Assembly: GCF_017916325.1 (NCBI RefSeq)
Contig: NC_090144.1
Coordinates: forward strand, 72,001-136,000
Length of the DNA stretch: 64,000 bases
From: Leishmania martiniquensis
Taxonomy: Eukaryota > Euglenozoa > Kinetoplastea > Trypanosomatida > Trypanosomatidae
Reading direction: 5' to 3'
Translations under genes and position numbers: made by a program
Shown here: positions 48,604 through 58,354 of the stretch, in pieces
How positions within the stretch are numbered: position 1 is the stretch's first letter
Layout of the letters: the number at the start of each line of letters is the position of its first letter
The notes under the pieces: model-generated
What the model saw: the letters and a program-made list of their open reading frames with translations, nothing else
The model's database searches: none
What the model was told of the DNA's origin: nothing

Positions 48604-51372
48604 ATGCGCCGACAAACAGTAAATGGTCTTCGAACCTCAGGGGACACAGGAGGTCCGAAGAGTTTGCCGATACGTGCCCGCTCGCACGACGTGGGCAGCC
48701 GTGCACCCTGCCGCAGCGGCGAAGACCATGACGCCTCCTCTCGTAGCATGATTTGGAGGTCGCTGAGCTCACAAGCGGTGGCTGACGCATCCACGGAGCG
48801 CCCGTCTTGCCAGCAGCCGCGTCCTGCCATACTCACCGACCGCAAGCCTTCTCTGGACGCTCGAGCGTTTCCCGGAAAGGCGCAGGCAGCGCCTCCGAAA
48901 AAATTCTACATCATCGTTGTCTGCGTACTTGTCTGCATACTGATCATCTTCACTGGCATACTGGTACCGATGCTCGCCATACGGAGCAGCGCCGACGCCC
49001 GCAACGCCGAACTTCGAGAAAAGGAATACACGATCGGTAGTGCGTGGGCCTCCGTGTTGCGCACCATCATGATCGACGGCCTCGCCGCAGCGCGTGCGCT
49101 GGAGGGTTACGCGATGAGCACCTTCGCAGTTTTGGAGCCACCAGGCAACGAGTCTGTTGTACCTCCAAGAGAAAACACGACTGCGTATGTGAAAGGCTTC
49201 GAGCGCTTTGCGTCTCTAATTTCCTCGCAGAAACCTGCCGTGGCGCTGCAAGCCATCTGTCCTGACGGAGTCATCACCATGACGCACCCACATGATACAG
49301 AGTCCGTGGGCCGCAACTTACTGAGCCCAGACGACCCGACGAATCGATACAGGCCAACAACGATGGAGACAGTGGAATCGGGGCGCTACGCCATCGTTGG
49401 TCCGCGACGTACCACCATCGCCTCGCTTCGCCGCCTTTGGGTCGTCTTTACCCGCCTGCCCCTCTACATCAACACCTCCAGCGGCGCACCTCCTTCTCTC
49501 GAGAACTTTTGGGGATTTGTGCTACTCATCGTAAACGTAACCGGCGCACTCGATGTTATCCAGCTGGACAACCTTGCCCAGGCCACGCACCTGAACTACG
49601 CCCTCTACGATACGTCATCAAGCTCTGCTGACATGCACGTGATCGCCTCCTCTCTGCCACCGGACACAACCGAGGCGGAGTTGAAGGAGTTCATTGCCCA
49701 CAGTACCGCCATGGACATCCTCGCACCCCTCTCGACGCTACACATCGCGGTGCGCTCACGCGAGACGTACGTATCCCTCACCCCCGCTAATATCACCATC
49801 ATCATACTCTGGACTCTCTTCGGCTCCCTCCTGCTACTGGGCATCGCGATCGCCACCATTATGTGGTGCACGCGCGGCTACAACGCCGCAGCACACGCGC
49901 CCAAGATGGCGCCCTTCGCCATGCTCACCGTCGGCCCCTTCCGCGGCGAGGAGCTCTGGGATCTCGCTGCGGAGCAGATGGCCGAGGTAACGGAGCGACT
50001 CGATCGGGTGCTGGCGCAGCAGATGGTGCGCCATCACGCCTGCCAGATCCAGCAGGTGCACCCGCTCACCACATCGTACGTCACACGCAGCGTCGCGGCA
50101 GCCGTGCAGATGGCCTTCAGCACGATCGAGGAGCTGCAGCGCCACCCCATCAACGGCCCCTTGCGCGCTGTTCTCGGCAACGAGGGTCCCCTGCCGGTGT
50201 CCTACGCCGTGCACTGGTGCACCGACGCCGCGGTGCGCGTGGAGTCACTGAAAGGGACGTACCGCTACGAGGGCTGCGACGTTGTCTTTGGCGGCCGCAT
50301 GTGGGCCTTTGCCGCGCCCAACATCGTGACGGTCTCCGAGGCAGTGGCGCAGGCGCTGCCGCGCTTCGGACTGCGCAGCCTTGACGCGCGTCCGTACCGC
50401 ATGGTCAACGTGGCGCGCGCTACTCCGGTGAAGCAAGCCGGGAGTGGTACCGACGCAGGCATCACCGATGCAGCGGACTCCGTAAACAGAGGCGGTACCT
50501 CAATGCTGCACCTATTGGTAGACGCAGCGAAGGCACATCTTATTATAGCAGCAGAGGAGGCGACTGCTGCCGCCGCGGCAGCTGAGACAACGATGCCGCA
50601 GCTCATGATCGATACCGTTCAAGGAGTCAGCCCCCCATCTGGGCGAAAAACTCGTTTCAGATCGTCGAGCGGGGGGGTCGGGGCAGCCACGTCAGGCCTG
50701 CAGGATGTGCCCAGGCGTTCGATGAAAGCTGTTTTTACTGCCTTTACCAACTGGGATCCAGCAAGCACGGCGAAAAGGCGCTCAAGATCGACCCTCGCGG
50801 CGCAAGACCGTGGGCGCTCACCACTGCAGGGGCGCCTGGGTGGCTGCAGCCCTTTGAGCGACGGTGCTTTGCACACGGAACAGCAGCTCGTGGTGCCAAG
50901 TCAGCTTATTGTGGAGCGCACCGCGGCCTCGTCCCACAAGCGGCGTCTTGTACTCATTGAAGCCGATGCCGTCACACGTGCGCTGCTGCAGCCGCTGATC
51001 CCCCGCTCACTGGATGTGGCCCTGCGCGTTGCCTTTGACTACCAGTCCATCACCCTCAGCGTACGCTACGACGAGGTGCGTGTGCTGGTCTACTACTTCT
51101 ATTCCAGCTACAAGATCCTGTTCCGCCCGCTGGCGGCGCCGGAGCTGCACAACATCTTCCGTCGGCTGATGACGGCCTTCGGTGTGCCGCAGCAGGGCAT
51201 CCTCGAGCACCTGGCCGCGCGCGTTGCGATTCAGTGGCTGTCGCAGGTGCGCAAGATCAACGGTTTCATGCATCGTGGAGGCTCTCTCGAATGCAGTAGT
51301 CAATCGAGAAGCACGACGGCGTCCTCCGCTACGGGCAACAGCCCACCGGAGGCGCAGTCGCCGCTGACTTGA
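48604..51372 (+). CDS. CHASE-like receptor with degenerate cyclase domain, paralogue 1
   Basis: A 922-residue membrane protein. A 99-residue cytosolic N-terminus is followed by TM1 (about 100-127). The extracytoplasmic region (about 137-393) has the CHASE layout: ALEGYAM helix, GRNLLSPDD, a GP segment after a helix, FTRLPLY and ENFWGFV. TM2 is about 395-421. The cytosolic part has a class III nucleotidyl cyclase-like block (about 434-590) whose MLTVGPFRGEELW, RSVAAAVQMA and SYAVHW align with trypanosomatid LIFTDIESSTALW, RSPFAAVQLA and RVGIHT. Both metal-binding Asp are replaced (Gly444, Leu488), as are the purine-site Lys (Gln484), Asp (Arg554) and Asn (Val561); Arg565 remains. A conserved C-terminal module covers about 780-875. 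It is probably a receptor or regulator without cyclase activity. It is followed by two paralogues. Confidence 0.75.
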   Translation: MRRQTVNGLRTSGDTGGPKSLPIRARSHDVGSRAPCRSGEDHDASSRSMIWRSLSSQAVADASTERPSCQQPRPAILTDRKPSLDARAFPGKAQAAPPKKFYIIVVCVLVCILIIFTGILVPMLAIRSSADARNAELREKEYTIGSAWASVLRTIMIDGLAAARALEGYAMSTFAVLEPPGNESVVPPRENTTAYVKGFERFASLISSQKPAVALQAICPDGVITMTHPHDTESVGRNLLSPDDPTNRYRPTTMETVESGRYAIVGPRRTTIASLRRLWVVFTRLPLYINTSSGAPPSLENFWGFVLLIVNVTGALDVIQLDNLAQATHLNYALYDTSSSSADMHVIASSLPPDTTEAELKEFIAHSTAMDILAPLSTLHIAVRSRETYVSLTPANITIIILWTLFGSLLLLGIAIATIMWCTRGYNAAAHAPKMAPFAMLTVGPFRGEELWDLAAEQMAEVTERLDRVLAQQMVRHHACQIQQVHPLTTSYVTRSVAAAVQMAFSTIEELQRHPINGPLRAVLGNEGPLPVSYAVHWCTDAAVRVESLKGTYRYEGCDVVFGGRMWAFAAPNIVTVSEAVAQALPRFGLRSLDARPYRMVNVARATPVKQAGSGTDAGITDAADSVNRGGTSMLHLLVDAAKAHLIIAAEEATAAAAAAETTMPQLMIDTVQGVSPPSGRKTRFRSSSGGVGAATSGLQDVPRRSMKAVFTAFTNWDPASTAKRRSRSTLAAQDRGRSPLQGRLGGCSPLSDGALHTEQQLVVPSQLIVERTAASSHKRRLVLIEADAVTRALLQPLIPRSLDVALRVAFDYQSITLSVRYDEVRVLVYYFYSSYKILFRPLAAPELHNIFRRLMTAFGVPQQGILEHLAARVAIQWLSQVRKINGFMHRGGSLECSSQSRSTTASSATGNSPPEAQSPLT

Positions 51373-52104
51373 CTGCGGCTAGCTGGCGCCTCTTGTTTGG
51401 TGTGGAGCGCCGCAGCGCCCCATGCCCCTCCTCCTCCCGCTCACGCACCTGCCCTGCCTTGCATGCACCCGAGTCAGGGGCGTGGCCCGTGGTGCGAGGG
51501 GCCCAGCGGATGAGGGAAAAGGGAACGGCGCGGTGTCCCGGCATGCAGCAGAATCAGCGCAGGTGGCTTCGTCGAAAGAGCGCCCGTCCACAACGTGACG
51601 GGGCGTCGGCTGAGCGGTAGTGAGGCAGCGACTCCTCCCTCACCTCCCGTCCTCTTTACCCAGCGCTCTCTGCCTCCGCTTCGTTGTTGGATTTCCTTTG
51701 TCGTCGTTGGCACACGCTCGCGCCGCCTCCTTCCTGCGAGGTCTGGTGCACGCGTACGCGTGTATGTGTGCATTCATTCTTATTTCTCTATACATGTATA
51801 TCAGTATCTACATCTATATATATATATATATACTGATGCGTGCGTGCGTGTGTGTCTGTGTGTGTGTGTGTGTGTGTCTGTCGTGACGTCATCGTGGGCA
51901 GTGCCCTTGTACTTCCCTCTTGCAGGGAGTGCTGTGACACCATTTCGCCACCCAACGCACGCACATGCGCGCATACATACACACACACACACCACGACAT
52001 CCTCCGCTGCTGCACTGCCCTTTTTCGTCTGTTTATGTATGTGCATGAGTATCTGTGTGTGTTCCCATTCTCCGCCCATTTACCTTTGTCTTCTACTTGT
52101 GTTT
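51373..52104. other. 3' flank of CHASE gene 1
   Basis: 0.73 kb with a (TA)n run at 51815-51831, (TG)n at 51857-51877 and (CA)n near 51977-51990. No gene is seen. Confidence 0.6.
51815..51877. repeat. Adjacent (TA)n and (TG)n microsatellites
   Basis: A TA run at 51815-51831 and a TG run at 51857-51877, separated by TG-rich sequence, between CHASE gene 1 and dispersed repeat copy B. Confidence 0.9.
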
Positions 52105-52500
52105 CTGCGTCTGTGTGTGCGTGTGCGTGTGTGTGTGAGGCCCTCCTCCACGCCCTGAATCTCTACGCCTCTCTTGAGGGTCAGGTGGAGGGCTGGAGAC
52201 GCTCAGGCAGTCCCCCACCCTCTATCCCGGCCAATAGCGGGCCGCCTCTGATCGGTGACAGAGTTGCGTGTCCGCAATACTGGGGGGGGGGGGTCAGGGC
52301 GGCCCCTCGCCACTGATGTCGGCGATCGGGTCGTTGTCCCTGTCGTGCCGGGGTGGCCCACGGCAGCGCATATGTCTTTACGATCTAAACGGTTGTCGAC
52401 GTGTCACCTTCGCTCGAGCGCGTTTCACCCGGTGGCGAGCAGCATAGCGGGCGCAGCTGTGACGCGGCCAGGGGTGAGTGGTGTTCAGCTTGCGTGAGCG
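52105..52500 (+). repeat. Dispersed 0.39 kb repeat, copy B (SIDER-like candidate)
   Basis: Second copy of the element at 34419-34810, in the same orientation and differing mainly in the G-run length near 52282. It is placed downstream of CHASE gene 1, so both copies lie in the likely 3' UTR of a membrane-protein gene. The flanking sequences are unrelated apart from (TG)n richness at the left edge. Confidence 0.85.
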
Positions 52501-53655
52501 GGGGCCGCTAAGTGAGCGCGCTCAAAGTGTTGATGTAGCTGGCGTGGACTGGTGTCCAGGACAGGGTGCACCTCTCCCTGCATACATGCGGGTGACGCTT
52601 TCTCTCTCCTTCGGTGTATGTGCGTGCACGAGAGCGCGAGCTCCAGCGCTTTCTCCCATCACCCCTCCTCTTTCCTCTCTTCCTGTCGCTATCTCTTCAT
52701 CAGAGCTCCTTGGGGGCCCGCGCGTAGGCCTCGGCACATTCGCTGAGAAGCTCCACACATTCCTTCAACTACCCGCGCAAGCACAGAACTTTGACACGAA
52801 CAGCAACCACCCCCGCACACACGCGCACTACCTCGTGCGGGTCACCGCCAACGGCCGACCCTCTCCGTTCAATTCGTTCGAAACCGACTCCACACACACA
52901 CACCACCTACGGCGCCATCGGCAAGCACCGCACCTTTTTTGTGTCTGTCCGCCTGTTTGTGTGTGTATGCGCGCGTGTGAGTGTGTGTTCGCTCGCTCGT
53001 TACCTCTGCCTTTTCTTCTTGTTCGTTCGCTTACTCGCCACCCCACCCCCTCCGTCTTGTGTCTGTTGATATTTGTGCGCGACTTGTGCCACTCAGTGCT
53101 GTTCATCTGCGTTCACGTACCCGCGTGCATTCATATTTATAATATTTATATTTATGTGTGTGTGTGCCTCTATGCGTATTCGCATGTTTTCCTTCTGCAG
53201 ATCGCTCTGCCGCTTCCTCTCCCCTCCCCTTCCCCTTCTCACCCCTCCTCTACCCTTTCCCTCAACGCACACACACGCACGGGTGTGTGCGCGCAGCAGT
53301 CGCTGAGAAGGCGGGCAAAAAAGGACGTGAAGTCCTCTTCCCCCCCGCCCCGCCCGCGTTGTTGCCGCTGTTTGGGCGCCTCTGCTTCATCTCTCTTTCT
53401 CTCGCTGTGTGTGTGTGTGTGCTTCGACCTCCTCTGCTAGCGCTTCGCCTACACCACCCCCTCTCCTCCCCCCTGCCCTTTCTGCGCAATTTTTGTGTGG
53501 TCATGTGTGTGTTTCAAGCATCAGCGCTTTTGTTTTCGTTCTCTGCTCCTCTTGCCGTTGCTTTCGTTTTGGTGCCTTGGCTGGTCGACTACCTGCGCCG
53601 GCCCATTTTGCCACCATAGCCGCCTTTCCACACTCCGTCGGACCTCACGGCCGGG
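52501..53655. other. Intergenic region upstream of CHASE gene 2
   Basis: 1.15 kb, strongly pyrimidine-rich on the + strand. A 320-codon frame (52478-53440) crosses it but consists of low-complexity Ser/Pro/Cys/Leu sequence typical of read-through of acceptor tracts. No gene is called. Confidence 0.6.
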
Positions 53656-56217
53656 ATGATGAAGGGCGCCACCTACCCGCAGGTCATTGGGGCACGTCTG
53701 CCCCAGCTGAGGGTGCAGGCGCAGCTCTACACCGGCATTGTCGCCTTCATTGTGTGCTTGCTGCTTGTCTTTGCCGGCATATTCTCGCCGCTGATTGTGC
53801 TGCGCAATTTGGATAAGAAGTACGAAAGGAAGATACGGCCCTTCGAGTACAGCCTCGCCAACGCAGCTGTGGCACCGTTCCGGCTGGCCATGGTCGAGGC
53901 CTACGGCATCAGTCAAGCCTTGGAAGGATACGTGCTAAGTCGCCTTGTGAAGCTGCCGGACCTCGCCGCACCACCGGAGATGCGCATTGCCGGCCAAAAT
54001 TTCTCTAACTTTCCCGAAATCGGCAAAACACTTCTGCGCAACCTCTCCATGGTCGTCATGACCGCCTTACTGCCAGGCGGCGTGTACGCCTTTATTTCGC
54101 CAGCGAACGCGGCGACGTACGGCCGCGACACATTCGACCCTCACGACAACGCTCAGAACTACCAGCCAACGCCTATGGAGACGCTTCTCCTCGGCCGCGC
54201 TGTATACGTGGGGCCGTTTCGCTCCTCCTCTGAGATTCTGCTGGGCCACTGGGGTCTCGCTGTGCGCCGGCCCATCTTCAACCGCACCACGTATCAGCTG
54301 ACGGACATAAGCGCCTTCTGGGGCTTTGCGTTGACGCTGGTGAACATTAGCGGCATTCTCGATACAGGCCCGTTTGATTTCTCCAGCTTCGCCTACGAGG
54401 ACTACGGGGGCGTGGACTACCTCCTCAGCGTCGAGGAGACGTCCTCCGGCAATATCACGGTTATTTCCACCTCGCTGCAACGGCCGACGCAGCGTCAACT
54501 GGTGGAGTTCATCCGGCTCGGCACAAGCGTCGACATTGCCCCGAACCACCCTTTCACGGTAACCGTCCGCGGTCGCGGCTACGGCGCGAACCTCTCGCCC
54601 ACGAACGTCATAACCGTCGTCTCCACAGTGCTCTCTGGACTGTTCGTCACATTTGCCGTTGTCATTGCAGCCGTGCTGTGGTGCACGCGCGGCTACAACG
54701 CCGCAGCACACGCGCCCAAGATGGCGCCCTTCGCCATGCTCACCGTCGGCCCCTTCCGCGGCGAGGAGCTCTGGGATCTCGCTGCGGAGCAGATGGCCGA
54801 GGTAACGGAGCGACTCGATCGGGTGCTGGCGCAGCAGATGGTGCGCCATCACGCCTGCCAGATCCAGCAGGTGCACCCGCTCACCACATCGTACGTCACA
54901 CGCAGCGTCGCGGCAGCCGTGCAGATGGCCTTCAGCACGATCGAGGAGCTGCAGCGCCACCCCATCAACGGCCCCTTGCGCGCTGTTCTCGGCAACGAGG
55001 GTCCCCTGCCGGTGTCCTACGCCGTGCACTGGTGCACCGACGCCGCGGTGCGCGTGGAGTCACTGAAAGGGACGTACCGCTACGAGGGCTGCGACGTTGT
55101 CTTTGGCGGCCGCATGTGGGCCTTTGCCGCGCCCAACATCGTGACGGTCTCCGAGGCAGTGGCGCAGGCGCTGCCGCGCTTCGGACTGCGCAGCCTTGAC
55201 GCGCGTCCGTACCGCATGGTCAACGTGATGCGCTCACGAACCCTCTGCGGCGCTACTTACAGCAAAGAGCTTAGCAGTAGCAGCGCTGACGCCGCCACCC
55301 CCACGATTTACTTGCCGTATCCGCTGCCCACCACTGTACAGGCAACCGCTGGTGTGCGATGCCGCAGCGAGGTCTCCCCGATGACGGCGCTCATGGACAA
55401 CAGCAGCGACATCGAGGACGCACAGCCGCTGCCGTCGCAGCAGCTCTTAACCCTGCTCGACCAGCGCCGACCTGCGTTGGTGGCCGCTGCTGCTGCAGCG
55501 CCGCGTGACTTTGATGAACTTTTGTCCTCACCTCACGTCAATAATTCTGCTACAACCGCCAACTTGTTGGACGGTGATGATGTCTGGTCGCCCGTCTCGC
55601 CCTTGTCCGTAGTTGATGGCGGCGCTGCCAACGGCGAAGTTTCGGCGGCCACACGCGCTGCAGCGACCTCCTGTGCGCAACCCAAAAATGAGGGCAATGA
55701 ATTCCTCTCGGCGCAATCGTCGTCGGTGGTGCAGCATCTGCCGAACGCATCCAGCTCTCTAGGCATTGCCGTCTCCAACGGTGCCACTACAATGCTGCGG
55801 CTGAACTCCTTCGCCTTTCAGGGGGACGCCGTCACACGTGCGCTGCTGCAGCCGCTGATCCCCCGCTCACTGGATGTGGCCCTGCGCGTTGCCTTTGACT
55901 ACCAGTCCATCACCCTCAGCGTACGCTACGACGAGGTGCGTGTGCTGGTCTACTACTTCTATTCCAGCTACAAGATCCTGTTCCGCCCGCTGGCGGCGCC
56001 GGAGCGCCACAACATCTTCCGTCGGCTGGTGACGGCCTTCGGTGTGCCGCAGCAGGGCATCCTCGAGCACCTGGCCGCTCGCTGCTCCATCCGGTATGTA
56101 CAGAATCGATCGAAATCGCGTCAGGCGGCACTGCAACGGCGTCGCTTGCGCGCCCCCGCGGGCGCGTCCCCCCTAGCGTTGACACCGCAAGAGAAGCCCG
56201 GAAAGGCTCGTCCCTGA
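53656..56217 (+). CDS. CHASE-like receptor with degenerate cyclase domain, paralogue 2
   Basis: An 853-residue paralogue of the gene at 48604. The N-terminus is short; TM1 is about 23-48. The CHASE-like region (about 55-315) has SQALEGYVL, RDTFDPHD, a VGPFRS segment, RRPIF and FWGFAL. TM2 is about 316-341. The cyclase-like block is identical in sequence to paralogue 1 over 551 bp (54677-55227), so it carries the same losses of both metal-binding Asp and the purine-site residues. A Ser/Ala-rich linker differs between copies; the C-terminal module at 55828-56078 is again almost identical to paralogue 1. Two consecutive ATGs begin the frame. The divergent sensor region with an identical intracellular region suggests different inputs feeding one output. 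Confidence 0.75.
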   Translation: MMKGATYPQVIGARLPQLRVQAQLYTGIVAFIVCLLLVFAGIFSPLIVLRNLDKKYERKIRPFEYSLANAAVAPFRLAMVEAYGISQALEGYVLSRLVKLPDLAAPPEMRIAGQNFSNFPEIGKTLLRNLSMVVMTALLPGGVYAFISPANAATYGRDTFDPHDNAQNYQPTPMETLLLGRAVYVGPFRSSSEILLGHWGLAVRRPIFNRTTYQLTDISAFWGFALTLVNISGILDTGPFDFSSFAYEDYGGVDYLLSVEETSSGNITVISTSLQRPTQRQLVEFIRLGTSVDIAPNHPFTVTVRGRGYGANLSPTNVITVVSTVLSGLFVTFAVVIAAVLWCTRGYNAAAHAPKMAPFAMLTVGPFRGEELWDLAAEQMAEVTERLDRVLAQQMVRHHACQIQQVHPLTTSYVTRSVAAAVQMAFSTIEELQRHPINGPLRAVLGNEGPLPVSYAVHWCTDAAVRVESLKGTYRYEGCDVVFGGRMWAFAAPNIVTVSEAVAQALPRFGLRSLDARPYRMVNVMRSRTLCGATYSKELSSSSADAATPTIYLPYPLPTTVQATAGVRCRSEVSPMTALMDNSSDIEDAQPLPSQQLLTLLDQRRPALVAAAAAAPRDFDELLSSPHVNNSATTANLLDGDDVWSPVSPLSVVDGGAANGEVSAATRAAATSCAQPKNEGNEFLSAQSSSVVQHLPNASSSLGIAVSNGATTMLRLNSFAFQGDAVTRALLQPLIPRSLDVALRVAFDYQSITLSVRYDEVRVLVYYFYSSYKILFRPLAAPERHNIFRRLVTAFGVPQQGILEHLAARCSIRYVQNRSKSRQAALQRRRLRAPAGASPLALTPQEKPGKARP

Positions 56218-58354
56218 GCTGCTAGCGGCGGCAAGATGGATGGAGTCAGGCGCGCAGGCACACGGCACGTGCTGACCTCCACCCTCCCTGTCGCGTGTCT
56301 TTCTGGCTTCATGAGGCGGCACCTTCTGGGCCAAGAATGTCCGCTGAGCACCGACAGACAGCGGGGAGGGCTGCGCTACCGCTCCCTTCTCGCTCACTCG
56401 ATCCTTGGCTGGAGGTCGATGGTGCTGCTGTGAGCATGTATGTGTATGGATAAAGCACCTGAGACCAGTCTCGCGCAGAACAGGAAAGCGCGTTCAATCA
56501 CCCCCTTCCCCACCCCCGTGATGTTGGTGCGGGTGCGACAGGCATATGGCTTATGTTGAAGGTGAGCCGATGTATATGTGTGTGTGTGCGTCTGTGTGTG
56601 TGCTTGTATGCCTCCGTCCGCGTAAACGTCTGTTGGTGCCTTTTCGTTTCCTCCTCTAGTTTATCGCTGCTGCTCGGTGTTGCACTTTTTTTTGCTTTCA
56701 AGTTTGCTGTGGCGTCCACCCGAGCGAAGTTTCTGCCCGCCCCGGTGTCGAGGTAAAGGCGGAACTTCGCACAATGGCGGGAGAAGGGAGGGGAAGGAGG
56801 CGTGGCGGTCTTGTCAGTTCTGCTTGGAAAGCAGCGCCGGTGGTCGTTTCGATGTATGGGTGGAGGCGTACGTGTGTGCTGGTGCGCAAAGAGGCCTCCA
56901 CCGCGTCATGATCCATTCCTGACAGCCCCCTTGCACGCACACACAACCTCAAGTAGCGCTCGCCCCTCTCCAACCTGTCCCCTTTCCCTCCTCTTCTGTA
57001 CTTCAGCCTTCACTCCCTGGGTTGGTGCGTGTAAATCTTTTTGAGGCGCCGCCTCCGTCATTCGCTCGGGCCGTCCCTGGCGTCATCACCTTTCCCCCTT
57101 CTACTCTGTAATGCACATGCTTGGCGTCTTTGTTGGTGTGTGAGCGGGTGCGCCACAGCCTTCCAAAGGCACGATAGGCGTCTATAAGAGAGAGCAGGCG
57201 CCATCATCGAGGAGGGGGCGGCGCGTGTCAGAATGCCACGCGGTGTCAACGAGGCACAAAGACGTCTGCATCAAGGCTCTTACTCCATCCCAGGATGTGG
57301 CAGAGGTGGGGGGCATCATGGCTTCGGTGTCCCCCTTCCTCCCTCTCTTCATTCGGCGCCGCCAGAGCCCTTCCCCGTCCCCTCTTGTGCCCGTCGCTAG
57401 AGCCTACTTGCACCGGCTTCACTGCCGTCGTTTCGTGGAGCGGGAGACGCAGCCGGGGCGGGGAGGGTACCGAAACCGCTCGACGCATTGGCTCGTCCTC
57501 ATCAATGCTCATCGTCTCTTCTAAATCGCTCTCTCTTCCACCCACACCCATCCACACACACACACACGTCACATAACTGAAGGAGATGTGCAATTAGTTT
57601 GCAATGCGCCCCTCTTTTTACGCATTCGCCTCGCTTACGCTTTCGGTTGTGTCTCCGTGCCAACACGTCTCACACAGTTCCCCCCCTCCCTATTGCCTCC
57701 CTCTACCGTTTGACGCGGCACTGCTTTAGGCCCCACTCGCTCTGCGCTCCTTGTGAATCTGCTCCATAAGCAGCGTCATCACTCCCCATTCGCACGGCCG
57801 CTTTTTTTATGTATCACCGGTGCCGCTACGCCTCCTCCTCCTCCCTCTCCTCTGCTACATTTCGCTTCTTTTATGAGTGTGTGTGTGTTGTTCGAATTGC
57901 TGTTCGCTTTGCCTTCTCTTCTCCGGGCAGTTCACTCTTACTTCGCGGCGCTCTCTCTCTCACACACTCACACACACGCACACCTCCTCTCCCTCTCTTT
58001 GGCCATTTCTTTGGTTTCGTCACGGTGTCACCGGCGGTGGTGGCTGTCACTTCTTTCCCCCAACTCTTTTCAAGTCTGACGCTCACGTCGGCCGCATACG
58101 CACCCATACGCCAAGAGAGGGTGCGAGAGAGAGGCACCGGCTGCGATAGCGTGTGTGCGCGTCCTGTGTAGTGGCGCCCTCCGCTACGGCGAACTTGGAA
58201 GCGAAGAATAGGGGTGGGCGGGTGGGGCGGCGACCGTGGCCGTGCGCCCATATATACAGCGAGCGGCGAGAGACAGGGAGTTACCGGCACCATACGCGCC
58301 ACATCAACGCAACACCAGCACGAGGAGGAGGCGGAGAGGAGGAGAGGAGGCGAA
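56218..58354. other. Long intergenic region CHASE gene 2 to gene 3
   Basis: 2.1 kb without a supportable gene. It contains (TG)n at 56575-56600, T runs and long C/T-rich stretches (57820-58010). The frame of gene 3 is open upstream to 58214, but only from a GTG codon. Confidence 0.6.

Noticed and set aside
52478..53440. 320-codon + strand frame upstream of CHASE gene 2
   Set aside because: It translates C/T-rich acceptor sequence into Ser/Pro/Leu/Cys low complexity and starts inside the dispersed repeat.
54067..55029. 320-codon - strand frame opposite CHASE gene 2
   Set aside because: It is an antisense shadow. The same shadow appears opposite genes 1 and 3 because the underlying + strand sequence is shared.
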